From positions 620,001-684,000 of the forward strand of contig JALRME010000007.1 of assembly GCA_026120035.1 (NCBI GenBank): DNA of 64,000 nt, written 5' to 3'. Origin of the DNA: Coleophoma eucalyptorum (Eukaryota > Ascomycota > Leotiomycetes > Helotiales > Dermateaceae). The notes below the pieces were generated by a model, which saw only the letters and a list, made by a program, of their open reading frames with translations, was not told where the DNA came from and made no database searches. The translations under genes and the position numbers were made by a program. Positions 30,774 to 43,350 of this stretch are shown piece by piece. Position 1 is the stretch's first letter, and the number at the start of each line of letters is the position of its first letter.

Positions 30774-33253
30774 ATGGCACCCCACCAACCCCCACCAGCC
30801 CTGCCGGGCAAGGGCAAACGAATCGCGATGATGACCAGCGGTGGTGATTCACCTGGTATGAACGGCGCAATTCGAGCTGTGATCCGTACAGCTATCGAGA
30901 GAGGATGCGAAGCATATTGTATCTATGAAGGTTACGAAGGTCTGGTGCAGGGCGGCAACCTTATACGCAAGATGGGATGGTCGGATGTGCGAGGATGGCT
31001 TTCAGAGGGAGGAACCCTTATTGGAACAGCCCGATGCATGGCTTTCTACGAACGACCTGGCCGACTACAAGCTGCAAAAAATATGGTGCTCAATGGAATT
31101 GATGCTCTGGTCATCTGTGGTGGAGACGGCTCCTTGACAGGAGCTGACAAGTTCCGCGCAGAGTGGCCAGGCTTGATCGAAGAATTAGTTCAAAAGAAGG
31201 AGTTATCTCCTCAGCAGGTTGCCCCATACAAGCACCTCAACATCGTTGGTCTCGTTGGATCAATTGACAATGATATGTCAGGGACCGATGCTACAATTGG
31301 TTGCTTCTCAGCTCTCGCCAGAATATGCGAGATGGTTGATTATATCGAGGCGACGGCTTCTTCCCATTCTCGCGCATTCGTTATTGAGGTTATGGGACGA
31401 CACTGTGGTTGGTTAGCTCTGATGGCTGGTGTGGCCTGCGGTGCAGATTTCGTCTTCATTCCCGAGAAACCTCGTGCGGATGACTGGCAGCAGGAGATGT
31501 GCAGAGTCATTGGAGAGGTAAGTTTTTAACCTCGTACCAGGACCTCATACTGACTCTTTCCAGCACCGTAAAATTGGAAAGAGAAAGACGATTGTTCTCA
31601 TCGCCGAAGGAGCTCATGACCGTCATGGCAACAAGATTACCGCTGAGCAAATCAAGGTTCTCCTTTCAGATCCAACAAAATGCGGTCTTTCTTTGGATAC
31701 TCGCATCACAACCTTGGGTCATGTTCAACGTGGTGGAACTGCTGTCGCTTATGACCGTTACCTTTCAACTCTCCAAGGTGTAGAGGCAGTCAATGCCATT
31801 CTTGACGCGACACCAGAGACACCAACACCATTCATTGCAATCAATGAAAACAAGATCACGAGAAAACCACTTGTGCAAGCTGTCATTGACACAAAAGAGG
31901 TGGCCAAAGCCATCGACGCTCAAGATTACGACAGGGCTATGAAACTCAGAGATACTGAGTTCTCTGATTTTTATGAAGCATATATGACCACGACTGCTAC
32001 GAGCTTGAACACAGACTTGGCTCTTCCAGCGCAAAAGGTATGTGGTTCTCAAATCTTGCTAAATTTTAGACTAAATCAAATAGCACATGCGAATCGCTAT
32101 CATCCATGTCGGAGCTCCGGCCGGTGGAGTCAATGCTGCTACTCGCGCAGCAGTTGCATACTGCCTTACGCGAGGTCACACTCCAATCGCGATTCATAAT
32201 GGCTTCGCTGGATTGTCAAGGCATCACGATGACCAACCAGTTGGATCAGTTCGAGAATTTGACTGGCTTGAGGTTGATAGCTGGGCCAGCAGAGGAGGTT
32301 CAGAGATCGGTATGAATCGTGAATTGCCAGAGGAGTCTGGCATGGCACACATTGCGGAGCTTTTTGCCAAGTATAAGTTCGATGGACTTTTCTTGATCGG
32401 TGGATTTGAGGCTTTCCACGCACTCTCACAACTACGGAAAGCACAGTCCGAATACTCATCGTTTTGCATCCCAATGACCCTCCTTCCTGCCACAATCTCC
32501 AACAACGTTCCTGGTACAGAATACTCTCTGGGTTCGGATACTTGCCTGAACGAACTTGTCGCTTATTGTGATAAGATCAAGCAATCTGCTTCAGCTTCCA
32601 GACGCCGCGTTTTCGTTGTTGAAACACAAGGTGGTCGCTCAGGGTACATCGCCACGCTTGCTGGACTATCAGTTGGCGCAATTGCCGTGTACACCCCAGA
32701 AGAAGGTGTTCACATCAATATGTTGGCAGCAGATATAAACCATCTTAAGGATGTCTTTGCCAATGATTCTGGACAATCTCGAGCTGGACGCTTGATCCTC
32801 ATCAATGAGAAAGCATCTAAGGTATACAGTGGAAAGCTCATTGCCGACATGATCCGCGAAGAAGCCGAGAACAGATTCGAGGCTCGAGACTCTGTTCCAG
32901 GTCACGTTCAACAGGGAGGAACTCCGTCTGCAATGGATCGTACTCGTGCTGTTCGTTTGGCCATCAAGTGTATCGAGCACCTCGAAAAGTTCGAAGACCG
33001 TTCAGATGTCAAGCTCAAAGAAGATCCTCTGTCAAGCTCGGTTATTGGCATTAAAGGTGCTAGCGTAGTATTTAGCTCCATGAAGGATGTAGAGGAGAAT
33101 GAGACAGACTGGAAGAACAGGCGACCAAAGGATGAGTTCTGGATGTACCTCAAGAATACCGTGGACACTCTCAGTGGTAGACCGGCGGTGCCACCTCCTC
33201 ATAGCCCATTATCAGGTATCTCGGCAAAGGATGCCAAGAGAGGTCTTCAGTAG
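30774..33253 (+). CDS. pfkA: ATP-dependent 6-phosphofructokinase
   Basis: This enzyme phosphorylates fructose 6-phosphate, the committed allosteric step of glycolysis in the cytosol. Exons are 30774-31517, 31564-32037 and 32084-33253 (795 residues, the normal tandem eukaryotic form). Introns are 46 nt each, both phase 0 with GTAAGT/GTATGT donors. The N-terminal catalytic half has [38 protein letters not shown] (catalytic aspartate) and [13 protein letters not shown]. The C-terminal regulatory half starts [19 protein letters not shown] and has [14 protein letters not shown] and ETQGGRSGY, with the catalytic residues degenerate as expected for the effector half. Both halves have the HVQRGG/HVQQGG loop. 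Confidence 0.97.
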
Positions 33254-33583
33254 ATAAACTATCCCTTGGAGCTTCTTCTTTCGGTTGTTGCAGGCTGTTT
33301 ATACCTAGCCTTTCAGAATATATATTTTTTCATGCTTCCTTGTGTAGGAACCGGTTGACTCAATTTGGAGACTTGGAACTGGCAACATAATTACTGAAAT
33401 CTTTCTCGCAAATCAAATTCGAATTAGAGGCTTATAAAAGACACCATGCTATTTCTTAGAAGCAGGCTATATAGGTAGTCATCATGATCACATCTAACGT
33501 TACGCCAACCCTCATTTACAAACCCTCCTCCCAAGTGATTGACCCAAACACATTATCTTACATGTGCCCCATCTCCGTCTTCC
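33254..33583. other. convergent 3' intergenic region
   Basis: This 0.33-kb spacer lies between the convergent phosphofructokinase and Mcp1-like genes. Nothing beyond expected 3' ends is seen. Confidence 0.6.
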
Positions 33584-34598
33584 TTAAAGCTTCACAAAAG
33601 GGACCTTCGTATACAAATTATCAAAGCCCTTTGCGACCCATCCCTCCGCTTTCCCTCCCCGTCCTACAACTCCAAGGCCTCCAGCAATCCATACGGCAGC
33701 CGTTACAGCCCATATCCCACTAACAGCCCACCACCTCCTTTTTGCCTTCCTATCTTTACCAACTGGCGTCAGTCCTGACCATTTCGCAACCCCCCAGACG
33801 ATATGTCCCGTTCCCACGCCCAGCAGCGCCAAATATCCCGACCACGCCACAAACGGATGTTTCGCGAACCCGTGACTGACAAACTCCAGTCCCACCGATG
33901 AGCTGCCGCCTTCGTACCACCATGGAATCACCCGATTGACGAAAACGTGCGCAGCTACAAGAGGCACGAACATGTATCCGCTGGCACTCTCCCAGGAGAT
34001 GGGTGGCCAGATGCGCCAGCGCTGTTGAAGGCGTGTTGAGATCGGGAGATTTCCACCCCCATAGCGTGCGAGGTTCTGGTTCCGGCGGCGTATGCGTAGG
34101 GTGAGGCCCGATAGGATGTGGGTTGCGAGAGGCAGGGTGATAAGGAGGTGTTCGAAGGGGAAGGATTGGTAGTAGGGCCGTGTGAGGAGGAGGTAATTCT
34201 CGGAGGCTGGGACCGAGCGTGTGAGCAGTGGGATCAGTGAGGTGTTGGTTATATGCGCAGTGGTATAGGCGGCAAAGACATAGGAGGAGTAGCGTTGAAG
34301 TCGAGTTACTGTTTGTGTTGTGTTAGTATTGTGTACGCCTTTTTGGAATCGTGGCAGTGGTCCTCCGCGACTGTGTAAGGAAAAGGCGGGATTTACAGTA
34401 ATACACAGCACCATGTCCCCCTCCACTAAGTCCTAACGTCGAAGACCTAGGCAAAGCACCCAGCGGCGGAGTAGAGTCCGGATCTGGGAATGGCTTCTCG
34501 TCCTCGTAATATGGAGAATCTATAGGCGAAGGATCGATCTGTTGTAAGGAAGCTAGTGTCTCCTGCGACGCCATAGCTCGTGGATTGCGATCTCCCAT
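33584..34598 (-). CDS. mcp1: Mcp1-like mitochondrial membrane protein (DUF1691)
   Basis: In yeast, Mcp1 is an outer-mitochondrial-membrane protein tied to lipid transfer and contact sites. Exons are 34598-34397 and 34308-33584 (308 residues); the 88-nt intron joins AVYY-L-TRLQRYSS. The N-terminal 55 residues are Pro/Ser/Asp-rich. The body has several hydrophobic segments (SYVFAAYTTAHI, FEHLLITLPLATHILSG, YMFVPLVAAHVFVNRV, WSGYLALLGVGTGHIV and WAVTAAVWIAGGLGVV) with the family's histidines and RPYYQSFPFEH. The start could also be the second methionine, 8 codons on. The family call is good; the function is by homology. Confidence 0.85.
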
Positions 34599-34834
34599 CG
34601 TGGACTTGGTTGGGAGGCTCCCCCGTGAAGAAAGTCAAGTCTAGAAGAGATGGAAATCTATATGCATAATGACAAAACAACCATGTTGATTCGCAGAAGC
34701 TTATTTTGCGGGAGGGCAAGGCTAGACTGAGCTTTGACCACACCTTATATCTCGTCATCTCATGTCAATGTTGATTCGAGAAGTCGATTTCAAGATATGA
34801 CAGAAGCGACAACTACATTCCCATATCACCAAAT

Positions 34835-35509
34835 ATGCCTCCAGTATGTCAGTCACCTCACTTCGGATACGCAGAGTTAACAGATACTTCAGCGCGGATT
34901 CACCCTCCCGGCCGCAAAGACTGAAAGCGCCCGCGAAGCTGTAAAATCCTTCTACTGTTCGTAGCCATCTCCACCCTCCCCTCCCTCTATAAATCCTCTC
35001 ACTAACCATGCCCGCTCAACTCAGGTGAGCTATGTAGCAAAGGTTACGCACGCATGAACGAATATGAAGCTCACCTCTCCTCTTACGACCACTCGCATAA
35101 GCAGCGACTCAAAGACATGCGCCAGCTCTCGCGGGATCCCATGGCATCGAGCAAGGCGCGCAAGGCTGAGGCCAAGGCGAATTCGCAGTCGGGACTGATT
35201 TCGATCAAGCTTGGAGGTGAGAACGGGGGTACAAGTGGTGGAAAAGATGCCAATGCCGGTGGTGGAGGGTTTAAGAAGGGAGGGTTCAAGAAAGTTGGGT
35301 TTAAGAGTGCTTTTGCGCCAGTGGATGCCGAGGGCTCTACTCCTGCTGCAGCTACAGCTTCCCCCCTATCTAGGTCTGTGTCGGGGGATGGAGGAGAGAA
35401 GGATGGAGTGAGGGTTGGTAGAGGTCCGGCAGGGGATAGTGAAATGGGCGAGAGTGACACTGATGAGGAGGGTTATGAAATGTATGATCCGAGACATCCT
35501 ACAGATTGA
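34835..35509 (+). CDS. small C2H2-type zinc-finger protein with a 13-nt first exon
   Basis: Exons are 34835-34847 and 35025-35509, giving 165 residues. The first exon codes only for MPPV plus one base of a cysteine codon. The 177-nt intron (GTCAGT donor, ACTAAC branch at 35001, CAG acceptor) brings in the remaining bases, making MPPVCELCSKGYARMNEYEAH and completing a C-x2-C...H finger followed by LSSYDHSHKQRLKDMRQLSRDP. This segment is conserved in a eukaryotic family of small nuclear C2H2/G-patch-related proteins. The rest is low-complexity: Gly/Lys-rich (GGGGFKKGGFKK), Ser/Ala-rich, then an acidic end (ESDTDEEGYEMYDPRHPTD). The precise role is unknown; RNA-related function is plausible. Confidence 0.75.
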
Positions 35510-35974
35510 AGGCGTGCGGTAAACGCACTCAATCTAGGCATGCCAAAAATGATCCCCGCAATAGCTTCCATAGAATTTGGATCTATAGACGTTCTCAGGG
35601 GCGCGAAAAAGTCCGAACTCTTTGGCGGACGGGGGACGGGGGACGGCGGACGGCATTGTGGCGTTCGCAGAGCGATATGGCATCGCATCACGCTTTGGGG
35701 ATCTCCAACATATGTTTACTTATATTCTGTGGACTGTCTAGTCCCAGAACTTGAAGCTCTTGCTATAGTCCCGAACAATCGGAGTAGCAGAGTTTGGGCT
35801 TGGGGACCAGGTACATTAGTCAGATTACTTGCATCCGAGAATGGGTTGCATGTAAGAGTTGACAAACATAGAAAAACTGCAAATCTATACAAATCACAGT
35901 CTTCTACCAGCCGCACCAAGATTGTTTTGTCTGTGGGATTCTTCGTTTTCTAAGATAAATAGTAAAGAAAGCCG
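35510..35974. other. convergent 3' intergenic region
   Basis: This 0.47-kb spacer lies between the zinc-finger gene and the Zn2Cys6 regulator. It has a short run of GGGACGG-type repeats near 35630-35655. No gene is seen. Confidence 0.6.
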
Positions 35975-38484
35975 TCACGTCAACATCAAGCTTATACCTT
36001 TTGCCTCAGTGATTGTTCTCCAACCACTCTTCACTATCTTCCCGGCCTTGTCATCTTGCAATGTCCTCCTCCGCTCCCACAACTCAATAAGAACCCTCCT
36101 GGCCTCCCTTGTCGTCCCAATTCCCTTACTCGCAACACTATCCATCCAGGCCAGAAATCTCTTTTGTACATCCTCATCCACAGCCTCCGTAGCAGCAATG
36201 ACGCCCGGCCAAAGCAAGGCGCCTCCCAGCACCAAAGCTGAAGTTTTAATTGTCTCGATGGCACAGACATGGTCCAGGACCGCGAAGACGTAGGGCTGTA
36301 AGTGATAACGATGAATCGGTCGGACGTGCTGTGAGAAGAAGATGATGGTCGCCTTATGGAACGCTTGCGTTTGGTGGTAGATGATCTCCTGCCGTTCTGG
36401 TGTTGCATTCTGGATGTAGGGACTCGATAGTGCCAAATCTATGGGCCAATCCAGAATTTCGGCCTCGACAGCATCGCAGCGCGCTACCAATTCAAGAGGT
36501 AGCGCATCTTCAGGGTGGGATGCCCAGAATAGTGTGATGTCCTGCACGAGATCTGTACTCTTACCAATCAGAATGAAGAGATCTTGAGGAACCCCGTACA
36601 AGAATTCGCAACTGAAGGACTCGAAATCGTCCTCGTTGCTCTTGCGGATGTTAAGCCATTCTGCGATGGCTTCTAACGATGTTCCTCGCGACTTTATCCT
36701 TGGGTAGTATGCTCCGCTAACTAATTTCCGAGGAGAATTGGATCCGGTGTCTTGGGAGATTAAATCTCGTGTTGATGCTGTGCTCTCTTGCATCACCTTG
36801 AGGTAGTAGAAGACTCGATGCAATACACGGGCTTTCGAGGAATTGGGCTTAAGCTTCTTCTCTTTCGTTGTTCTGATAAGAGATTCGCACCCTGCGAGAT
36901 GTAAACGTGTGTTTCTTGTATTACCAGCCATGACCTAAAATAAATCAGCAATGCAAAGAAATCCAGCAGGCTTCGAGAACAGCTTACACCAATGGAGATC
37001 ACGCTCAGCATTGCAGCCAGCAACTCCTTATACTTAGGTCCTCTGCCATCGATCTCTTCCTGCATGCAGTTCTGGATGAAACAAACCGTCTTGCAGAAGA
37101 GGTCCTGTCCTAGGATTCGATATTGTCTTGCTAGCTCTTCTTGCTTCGTGTGTAGGAACTGACTGGCTAGATTATAGGCACTGGTGGATAGAATGGCGTG
37201 GAGAAGTGCATTGCGGCTGTTGGATGTTCGACCAGTTGCTTCGATCTCCCCGCTTCCTTGGAGTGCTCGTGGTAGATGCACACTTTTCCAGGGACTAATC
37301 GATAGTTAGTCGATGTTTCTCGTGACTATAAAGTATTTGACAAGATCTACGCTTCACTTCTCCTTTATAATCCCCATTCTTGAAGCGAATATTGTCCAGA
37401 GGATCAGAAATGAGATGGTTTACCTTGTATCTGTACTTATTGAGGCCATCAAATCTACTACGTTTTGAACGTAATGATGAATAAGTAATCGGTTTTGAGA
37501 AGTCATGATTCTCGGTTCTGAAGAGTAGTTGTGCAGGATACGATATGGCTGAGTAAGGACCATGGCATTTTCATGTGCTCCCTTTTCATCGTCGCTTACG
37601 ATAGAGATACTAGTAGACCGCGAGGATATATAAGGAGGTTCATATGAGTCTTCACCTGGGGTTTGGAGATAGTTTGATGGGGTCCCATAGTCAAGTACAT
37701 TCGCATTTAGACTTGCGAGGATATCTGGGGATTCGAAGCCTAGCATGAGCATTTCATCGGCCTGTTCGGTGAAAAGTCCGCTTGAAGAGTTGAGGTTTTC
37801 TACTTCTTCCCAGTTGATGTCGGCTAAAGGATCGTTGTTTGAGGGAGGGCTCCAGTCGCCCTTCGGAGGAGATTCCTTCGTCTTGCTGTCTTGGACTGAG
37901 GTATTGGAATTGAAGACGTTAAACGGACCCTTAGCACACTCGTGCTCTGGGCCATTCCTTAACCCATCAATCTCTCTCAGGGCCCTATCGATTTCCTCCT
38001 CCGTGAAAGGCGTGTCCAGTTTGCCTGTGTTACATCAGTACAAAATTTCTCATTATTTCACAATTCCAAAATTGAATTCCAGCCAGAGGCAAAAATTCCC
38101 CACCACAAACATCAATCAAGTACCAAACTGACCTCTAACAACCATTCTCCTCTGGCCCCCCTCCATCCTAATCTTTGATTTCCCATCATCCCTGTCGCGG
38201 CCATCGGAGCACGGCAGCCAATGCAATCTAGCACCGTAACCTGCACACTCAAGGCTCTTGCTCGAGCACTGCCGGCAAGCAGGATATGCTTCATCGCATT
38301 TGAGCTTGCGGCTTCGACACGTCCAACAACCCGTGAAGGTCTTTTTGCGCTCCCGCTTCTTCGTCTGTTGCGGCGGTGATGGTGCTAGGGTCTTTGATTT
38401 TGGAGGTTTCTTCCCGGCGGGGACGGAGGCGAGCATTGCGACGTCACGGGCTGCTGAGTTCCTGGAGCGAGAGAGGATGGGCAT
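35975..38484 (-). CDS. Zn2Cys6 transcription factor (fungal_trans_2 / ArcA-like)
   Basis: A nuclear regulator of about 739 residues. Exons in reading order: 38484-38133, 38024-37424, 37294-36988 and 36934-35975. The DNA-binding cluster is GCWTCRSRKLKC then DEAYPACRQCSSKSLEC, with a basic stretch (KKRERKKTF) before it. GCWTCRxRKxKCD is typical of the ArcA/Pro1-like group with a C-terminal DUF3468 (fungal_trans_2) domain, here LLHAILSTSAYNLAS and the helical region to the end. The third exon boundary (intron 37423-37295, 129 nt) is less secure because a small extra exon could hide there. The next three genes on the same strand are a permease, a reductase and an amine oxidase, so a role in amine or amino-acid use is suggested but unproven. 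Confidence 0.85.
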
Positions 38485-39235
38485 GGGGGGTGGAGAGGAG
38501 TAGGAGAAATTGGGGAAGGTGATAGCGTGGTATTCTTTTTTTTAATTCTCAGGGAGGCTATGGCGCCGTCCCTACTATCGTAATCTTGACGTCTCTTATC
38601 GCTGGTTGTCAAGGAATTAAATGCGTAAGGCAGTGGGGCGGAGGCAGGTAATCCAGAGAGTATGATAGAGTTTCAGACAGCAAGTTGTGTACCAATAGGC
38701 AAAGCCGCCAATTATGCAGAATTGAAGCATTCTTATCTGGAGTGAGATGCAGTTGCTGGGAAAGTGCCCAATGAAAGCTTTGGGATACCAAAGATTTTGT
38801 TCAAAGGTGGGGGTGACGGAGCCAGAGCTGAAGTCGGGTCCTGATCTTGAGGCAAGTACGAGGTGATTTCTTTACTCTGGCCATCTATAATATTTCACAC
38901 CCAGAATCAGTGGGTCAAGGAAGCACTGCAGTAGCACAGAGATTTGATTGTACAATCCAGGAGATATGGCAATAATCCTCCAGTTGAGGTTCTACAGACT
39001 AACTCGCTTAAAATAGGGGCGTCAAGGGTGCTGATTGAGTCCTGTAGACGTCTTGCCCTTTTGCAACAAGTAGCTTATGAAGAAAATTTGCACCGAAAGA
39101 GCTTTTGCAGCAATATGTTTGATTTGAGAGTAACAAGATGCTAAGAATAGAATAGATATCTATGTAACTCTATAATGACAGGAAAGCTCATTATTCTAAT
39201 GCTATTCAACAACCTCAGTTTCGTGTGTAAAGTAT
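38485..39235. other. intergenic
   Basis: A 0.75-kb spacer with the regulator's promoter and the permease 3' end. There is a T-rich run near 38537. No gene is supported. Confidence 0.6.
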
Positions 39236-41076
39236 CTAGAAACGGAAGTAAGACAAAGCACGCTTGCTCAATGGCTGCGCATAGTAGTTGTCAAGCATCG
39301 CAATATCATCCTCAGTAAGGGGTCTGCGTCCAGTCTGCAAGTCCGCCTCTGCTGGGTTTACGAACTTGGTCCTAAAGACCAGCTTGTAGCCAAAGTATGC
39401 GACGATGAAGATGGGGACACCGAGAAAAGTCTCGAAGAAATTCGTAACGTCGACACCATCGCCGCCAACCGGGACCATTGATGAATAGGCAGTCAGGGCC
39501 AGCATCAGCGTGGACGTGATAAAGAGGTAGACCGAAGCGAATGGATACCATGGAGACTTAACAGCATACGGGAGTTCCAGGGCTGGGTCATTCTGAAGCT
39601 TGAGAGCCTTGCGCATCTGCCAATTGGTGACAGCGATGACCATCCATGCCATGAAGTAGACAGTGGAAGCAATGGAACTGAACCAGGTGAAGACAATGCC
39701 TCCGGTGCTGGAGCAGTTGATATAAGTCATCATAGCACTGAGCACCATTGTGCACAGAAGAGACCATACCGGGCGACCCATCTTATCGATGCGGCCAAAG
39801 ACTTTGGGCATCATACCCATTCCAGCCATTGCGGTCTGGACTCTGGATGAAATGTACAAAGACTCGGCTCCAATTGCACAAAGACCAAGGATGATAACAA
39901 CATTGAGCAGGTCGGGTAGGACTGAAATGCCAGCATGCTTCATAGCGATAACAAAGGGACTCGCAGCAACGGAAGATGTTCCAAGGAGCAAAGGATCGGT
40001 GTAGTCGACTAGCACGGTAATGAAGATAACGCATGATAGATAGATGAATAGAATGCGGACGAAGAGAGAGTTGAATGCACGAGGCATATCCCATCTTGGC
40101 ATCTTCGCTTCGCCAGCTGTAATGCCCATGATTTCTTGTCCGCCGGTTGCCCAAGCTGCAAGAGGGAAGACAGCACAAACACCCTTATTTCAGTTAATGA
40201 AATATTTTCCTGGTACTCAGAAATCTATCATACCTTGAATCCATAAGGGAAAGGTGGCAAGCTCGTGTAATTGGCAGCATGGTCCGTGGAGCCAGTAGGT
40301 CCAGCTCCAGAGGCGATTGCGATACAGACAAGTATAAGGATGATGACTGCGATGATCTTGAGGGCTGCCGTTACAAACTCGAATTCTGCGAACCAACTGT
40401 TTGGAAGTGTGTGTATCAAGAACACGATGAAGAGATATATTGTCATCGCCGCCGCAACTGGTACTTTGTCCGTCCAGTAGCCGAGCATAATGTTGAATAC
40501 AGCTCCTTCCGCTGCGACAATCTTTACTTGAATTAGCTTGGAACAAATGATGTTTACTCTGATAAATTACCGTCATCCATGCAATATACTCGCAAATTCC
40601 AATAGCAAATCCTACAGCAGGGTCGACAAAGCGTGCAGCATGGTCCATAAAGGATCCAGTTGTTGGCCACAAGACGGTCGCCTCACTCATTGTGCTCATG
40701 ACTGCAAGGGCCATGGTACAGATTACTGTATATCCGATCAACATTCCTGGGGCACCGCCATATCGAAGTGACTGTATATGTCAAGACCTGGAGGATGTTT
40801 GACGATATCAGGTGTCATACCTTTCCAGATGCGATGAACAATCCACTGCCTATACAACCGCCTAATATCTGTCAGATACCGCTTAACGTATCAATTATTC
40901 TCGCACGTACCAAGACATATCATCTGAATGTGTCGTGCTTTGAAATTTCGCTGCAGGGTGTAAGTCTGACCAACAATGGGTTCAGCAGGAATGTCGTCGC
41001 CCTGTTGCACGTCATAGTCGGGCTTGCTGTCGACAGACGTCGAAGTGCCAGCGACTTTCTTCTCTTCAAAAGACAT
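39236..41076 (-). CDS. amino-acid permease (YAT family, APC superfamily)
   Basis: A plasma-membrane proton-coupled amino-acid transporter with about 12 membrane spans, 547 residues. Five exons in reading order: 41076-40911, 40861-40821, 40771-40571, 40521-40234 and 40183-39236. Introns are about 49 nt, and the second exon is only 41 nt. The first helix reads QMICLGGCIGSGLFIASGKSL across two introns, matching the family signature. Others are ATVLWPTTGSFMDHAARFVDPAVGFAIGI, PPFPYGFKGVCAVFPLAAWATGGQE and SSTGGIVFTWFSSIASTVYF. The N-terminus is hydrophilic (MSFEEKKVAGTSTSVD). The sequence alone does not set the substrate. Confidence 0.93.
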
Positions 41077-42207
41077 AATTTCGACAGTAAGATCAATTGA
41101 ATAAGTTCAGGCAGAGTCGATGAAAGAGAGTCGTGATGAGAACGAGCTTGCCGGAGGTCTTGATAAATACTGCAGATCATGACGGTAGTTCGGTATTAAT
41201 AGTTGTATGCATTGGGAGTCTCACTGCACATGCATCTTGATATGCATATCAACTACAGTGCCACATTAGCTCTATAATTCCAGCTGAAATCGACGGTTCC
41301 TATTCGTGATAGCAGGGCAACAATAGGCGACAAGCAGGATGAAGTCACTCAACACTGATAGGAAACATCTGAGGGAAGGTAACGCCGGAGAACTTCCATG
41401 ACATGTTTTTGAGTGCATCCTTATCAAAGGGTGGGCATCTAACCCAAGCACTACCCCGGTGCCATCCCTACCTTACGACCCTTGATTCGTTGTGCATAAG
41501 ACTTCAAGCCTCCCAAATGAAGCGAGGGTCCAAACTCACTTGAGATATGGCCATATCTAGATAAATTCCATGGATACAGATACGGGGATCATAGCACGGT
41601 ATCTGCTATTAGTCTATAAAAACATCCACAGTACAGATTGAAGTGTTGATAAAGCTCACTAAGGTTTCCCTCGGGGGAAAGGAAGGAAGTTGAAAGCGGA
41701 TACTTGCACGTGACCTAGATATTGATCCACGTCCCCTTTTGTCCCTCAAACGCCGGCAGGATCTAGATTCTAAAGCAAAATAAGCTATAGCAGACGCAGC
41801 AAACCTTTCATTGGGCTCTAGAACCCCGAGACTCCCGATTGAGTGCTTTAAATGTCTTATCGAGCGTTGAACCAGGACTTCTTTCTGGGAAGTGTGAAGG
41901 GGACTTTCTCGCATATCCATACGGTTTCGAACAACACACATAAGCATGTCAAGTTTAAAGTGCCCAGGAATACAAAATCTTTAATGTTATATGTCTTTCC
42001 AAAAACCTCTAAGCCAATTACCCCTTTGCTCTTTAATGGTCATTTCAAAAGAAATCTGGATCTGAACTGTTATTAAAACGTTGTACAGCTCAGTGCCTAA
42101 TTGCTGACAGATCCTCTAAGATTTTATGCTTCTGTAGATACTTTTCGCTTAACTTGGTGCTTGGATTGATATTTATGTCCCATTCAAGTTTTATCGTTTG
42201 CAATTGT
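41077..42207. other. intergenic
   Basis: A 1.13-kb spacer with the permease promoter. Short ORFs at 41609-41947 (-) and 41852-42076 (+) have no family features. Nothing else is recognised. Confidence 0.6.
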
Positions 42208-43350
42208 CTACAAGATTCTTTTGGGGGGTACCGTGATCAATCCCTTGGCCTCCATAGTCTTCCACTGCATGGCCTTGCACAGCTCATAAACGACCTTCAA
42301 AATCGGCGTCGAGACACCAATCTTCTCGGCATCCCTTAATGGCTCACCAACTAGATTCTCAAACTCGATATAGTTTCCCTGAGAATAATTGATCAGCCTT
42401 ATGTCTTACAACTCATAGCGCAATTTCACATGACTGCCATGAGGGTACGTACCTTTTCAGCATCACACTGCATACTAGGCTTCAGATAGAGATCCATAGG
42501 ATCAAGATTAATCATGGTATCCGCAATGCCTTCGGGTAATTCAATCCCCTTGGCCTTTGCAATCTTGATAATCTCCTCACAAGCCGGCTTAACCAGGCCA
42601 TCCACAATACCGGCCAAACGGATCCTAGCATCATCCAATCCCGTAATGGCACAAAGGGGGTTCAAGCAAGAGTTGAAAACGAGTTTACGCCAGCGCGCGA
42701 ATGGTACATCCTCATTATACGGGCACTTCGTCTTACCTGCTGCCGCGTACATCTTGATAAATGCTAGTGCGGCTTCCTTCTCCTTCTCGGCGCTTAGATT
42801 GGCGTTTCTAAAGGCGCCGAGGTGGAGCAGGTCTGCTTCTTCGTGCAGAATGTGCCCAGGTCTGGAGGTGTTGTTAGTAGAGCCCTGCTCAAGATAGGTA
42901 GACGTGAACATACTCTTCCTCATGTGAATCAATCATTGAAACACCCGAAAGGCAAATGTTTTCAGGAAAGGCCTCAAAGATTGGTTTCTCAATGTTGAGT
43001 CCATTCTGAATAAGTACAATGACTGTATGGCCCTTGGTCACCGCAGGCTTGATAAGATCCACAAGTGTGGGATTGATATCCGGGCAATTCTTAGTGACGC
43101 AAACAACGTAGTCGAAAGGCTCTGATTCTGACGCGGCTGGAATGCTGTTGACAACTTTGGTTGGTTTCCAAGATGGTATTTTTCCGTGATCTATGGATTC
43201 GATATTGTAGCCTGACTGTGATACTGCTGGATAGTTGGAGCGCAGAACTGCTGTTACGGCGCCAAGTCCTCCAGCTTCAATGTTCAATGCTGCAATCGCC
43301 CCCACGGCGCCGCCACCTACAAGGAGGACATTGGCCTTTGGTGCAGACAT
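42208..43350 (-). CDS. ketopantoate reductase-like enzyme (ApbA/PanE family)
   Basis: An NADPH-dependent reductase of the 2-dehydropantoate 2-reductase fold; in many fungi such paralogues act on other 2-oxo acids. Exons are 43350-42914, 42861-42453 and 42378-42208 (338 residues). The first intron joins DSHEE-E-PGHILHEEADLLHLGAF, the second CDAEK-GNYIEFENLVGEPL. The Rossmann motif is VLLVGGGAVGAIAAL near residue 8. The catalytic-lysine region is VCVTKNCPD, then VLIQNGLNIE. The C-terminal helical domain has FNSCLNPLCAITGLDDARI and the GEPLRDAEKIGVSTPIL segment. The third exon is read from a frame ending at TAG 42208. Confidence 0.9.
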
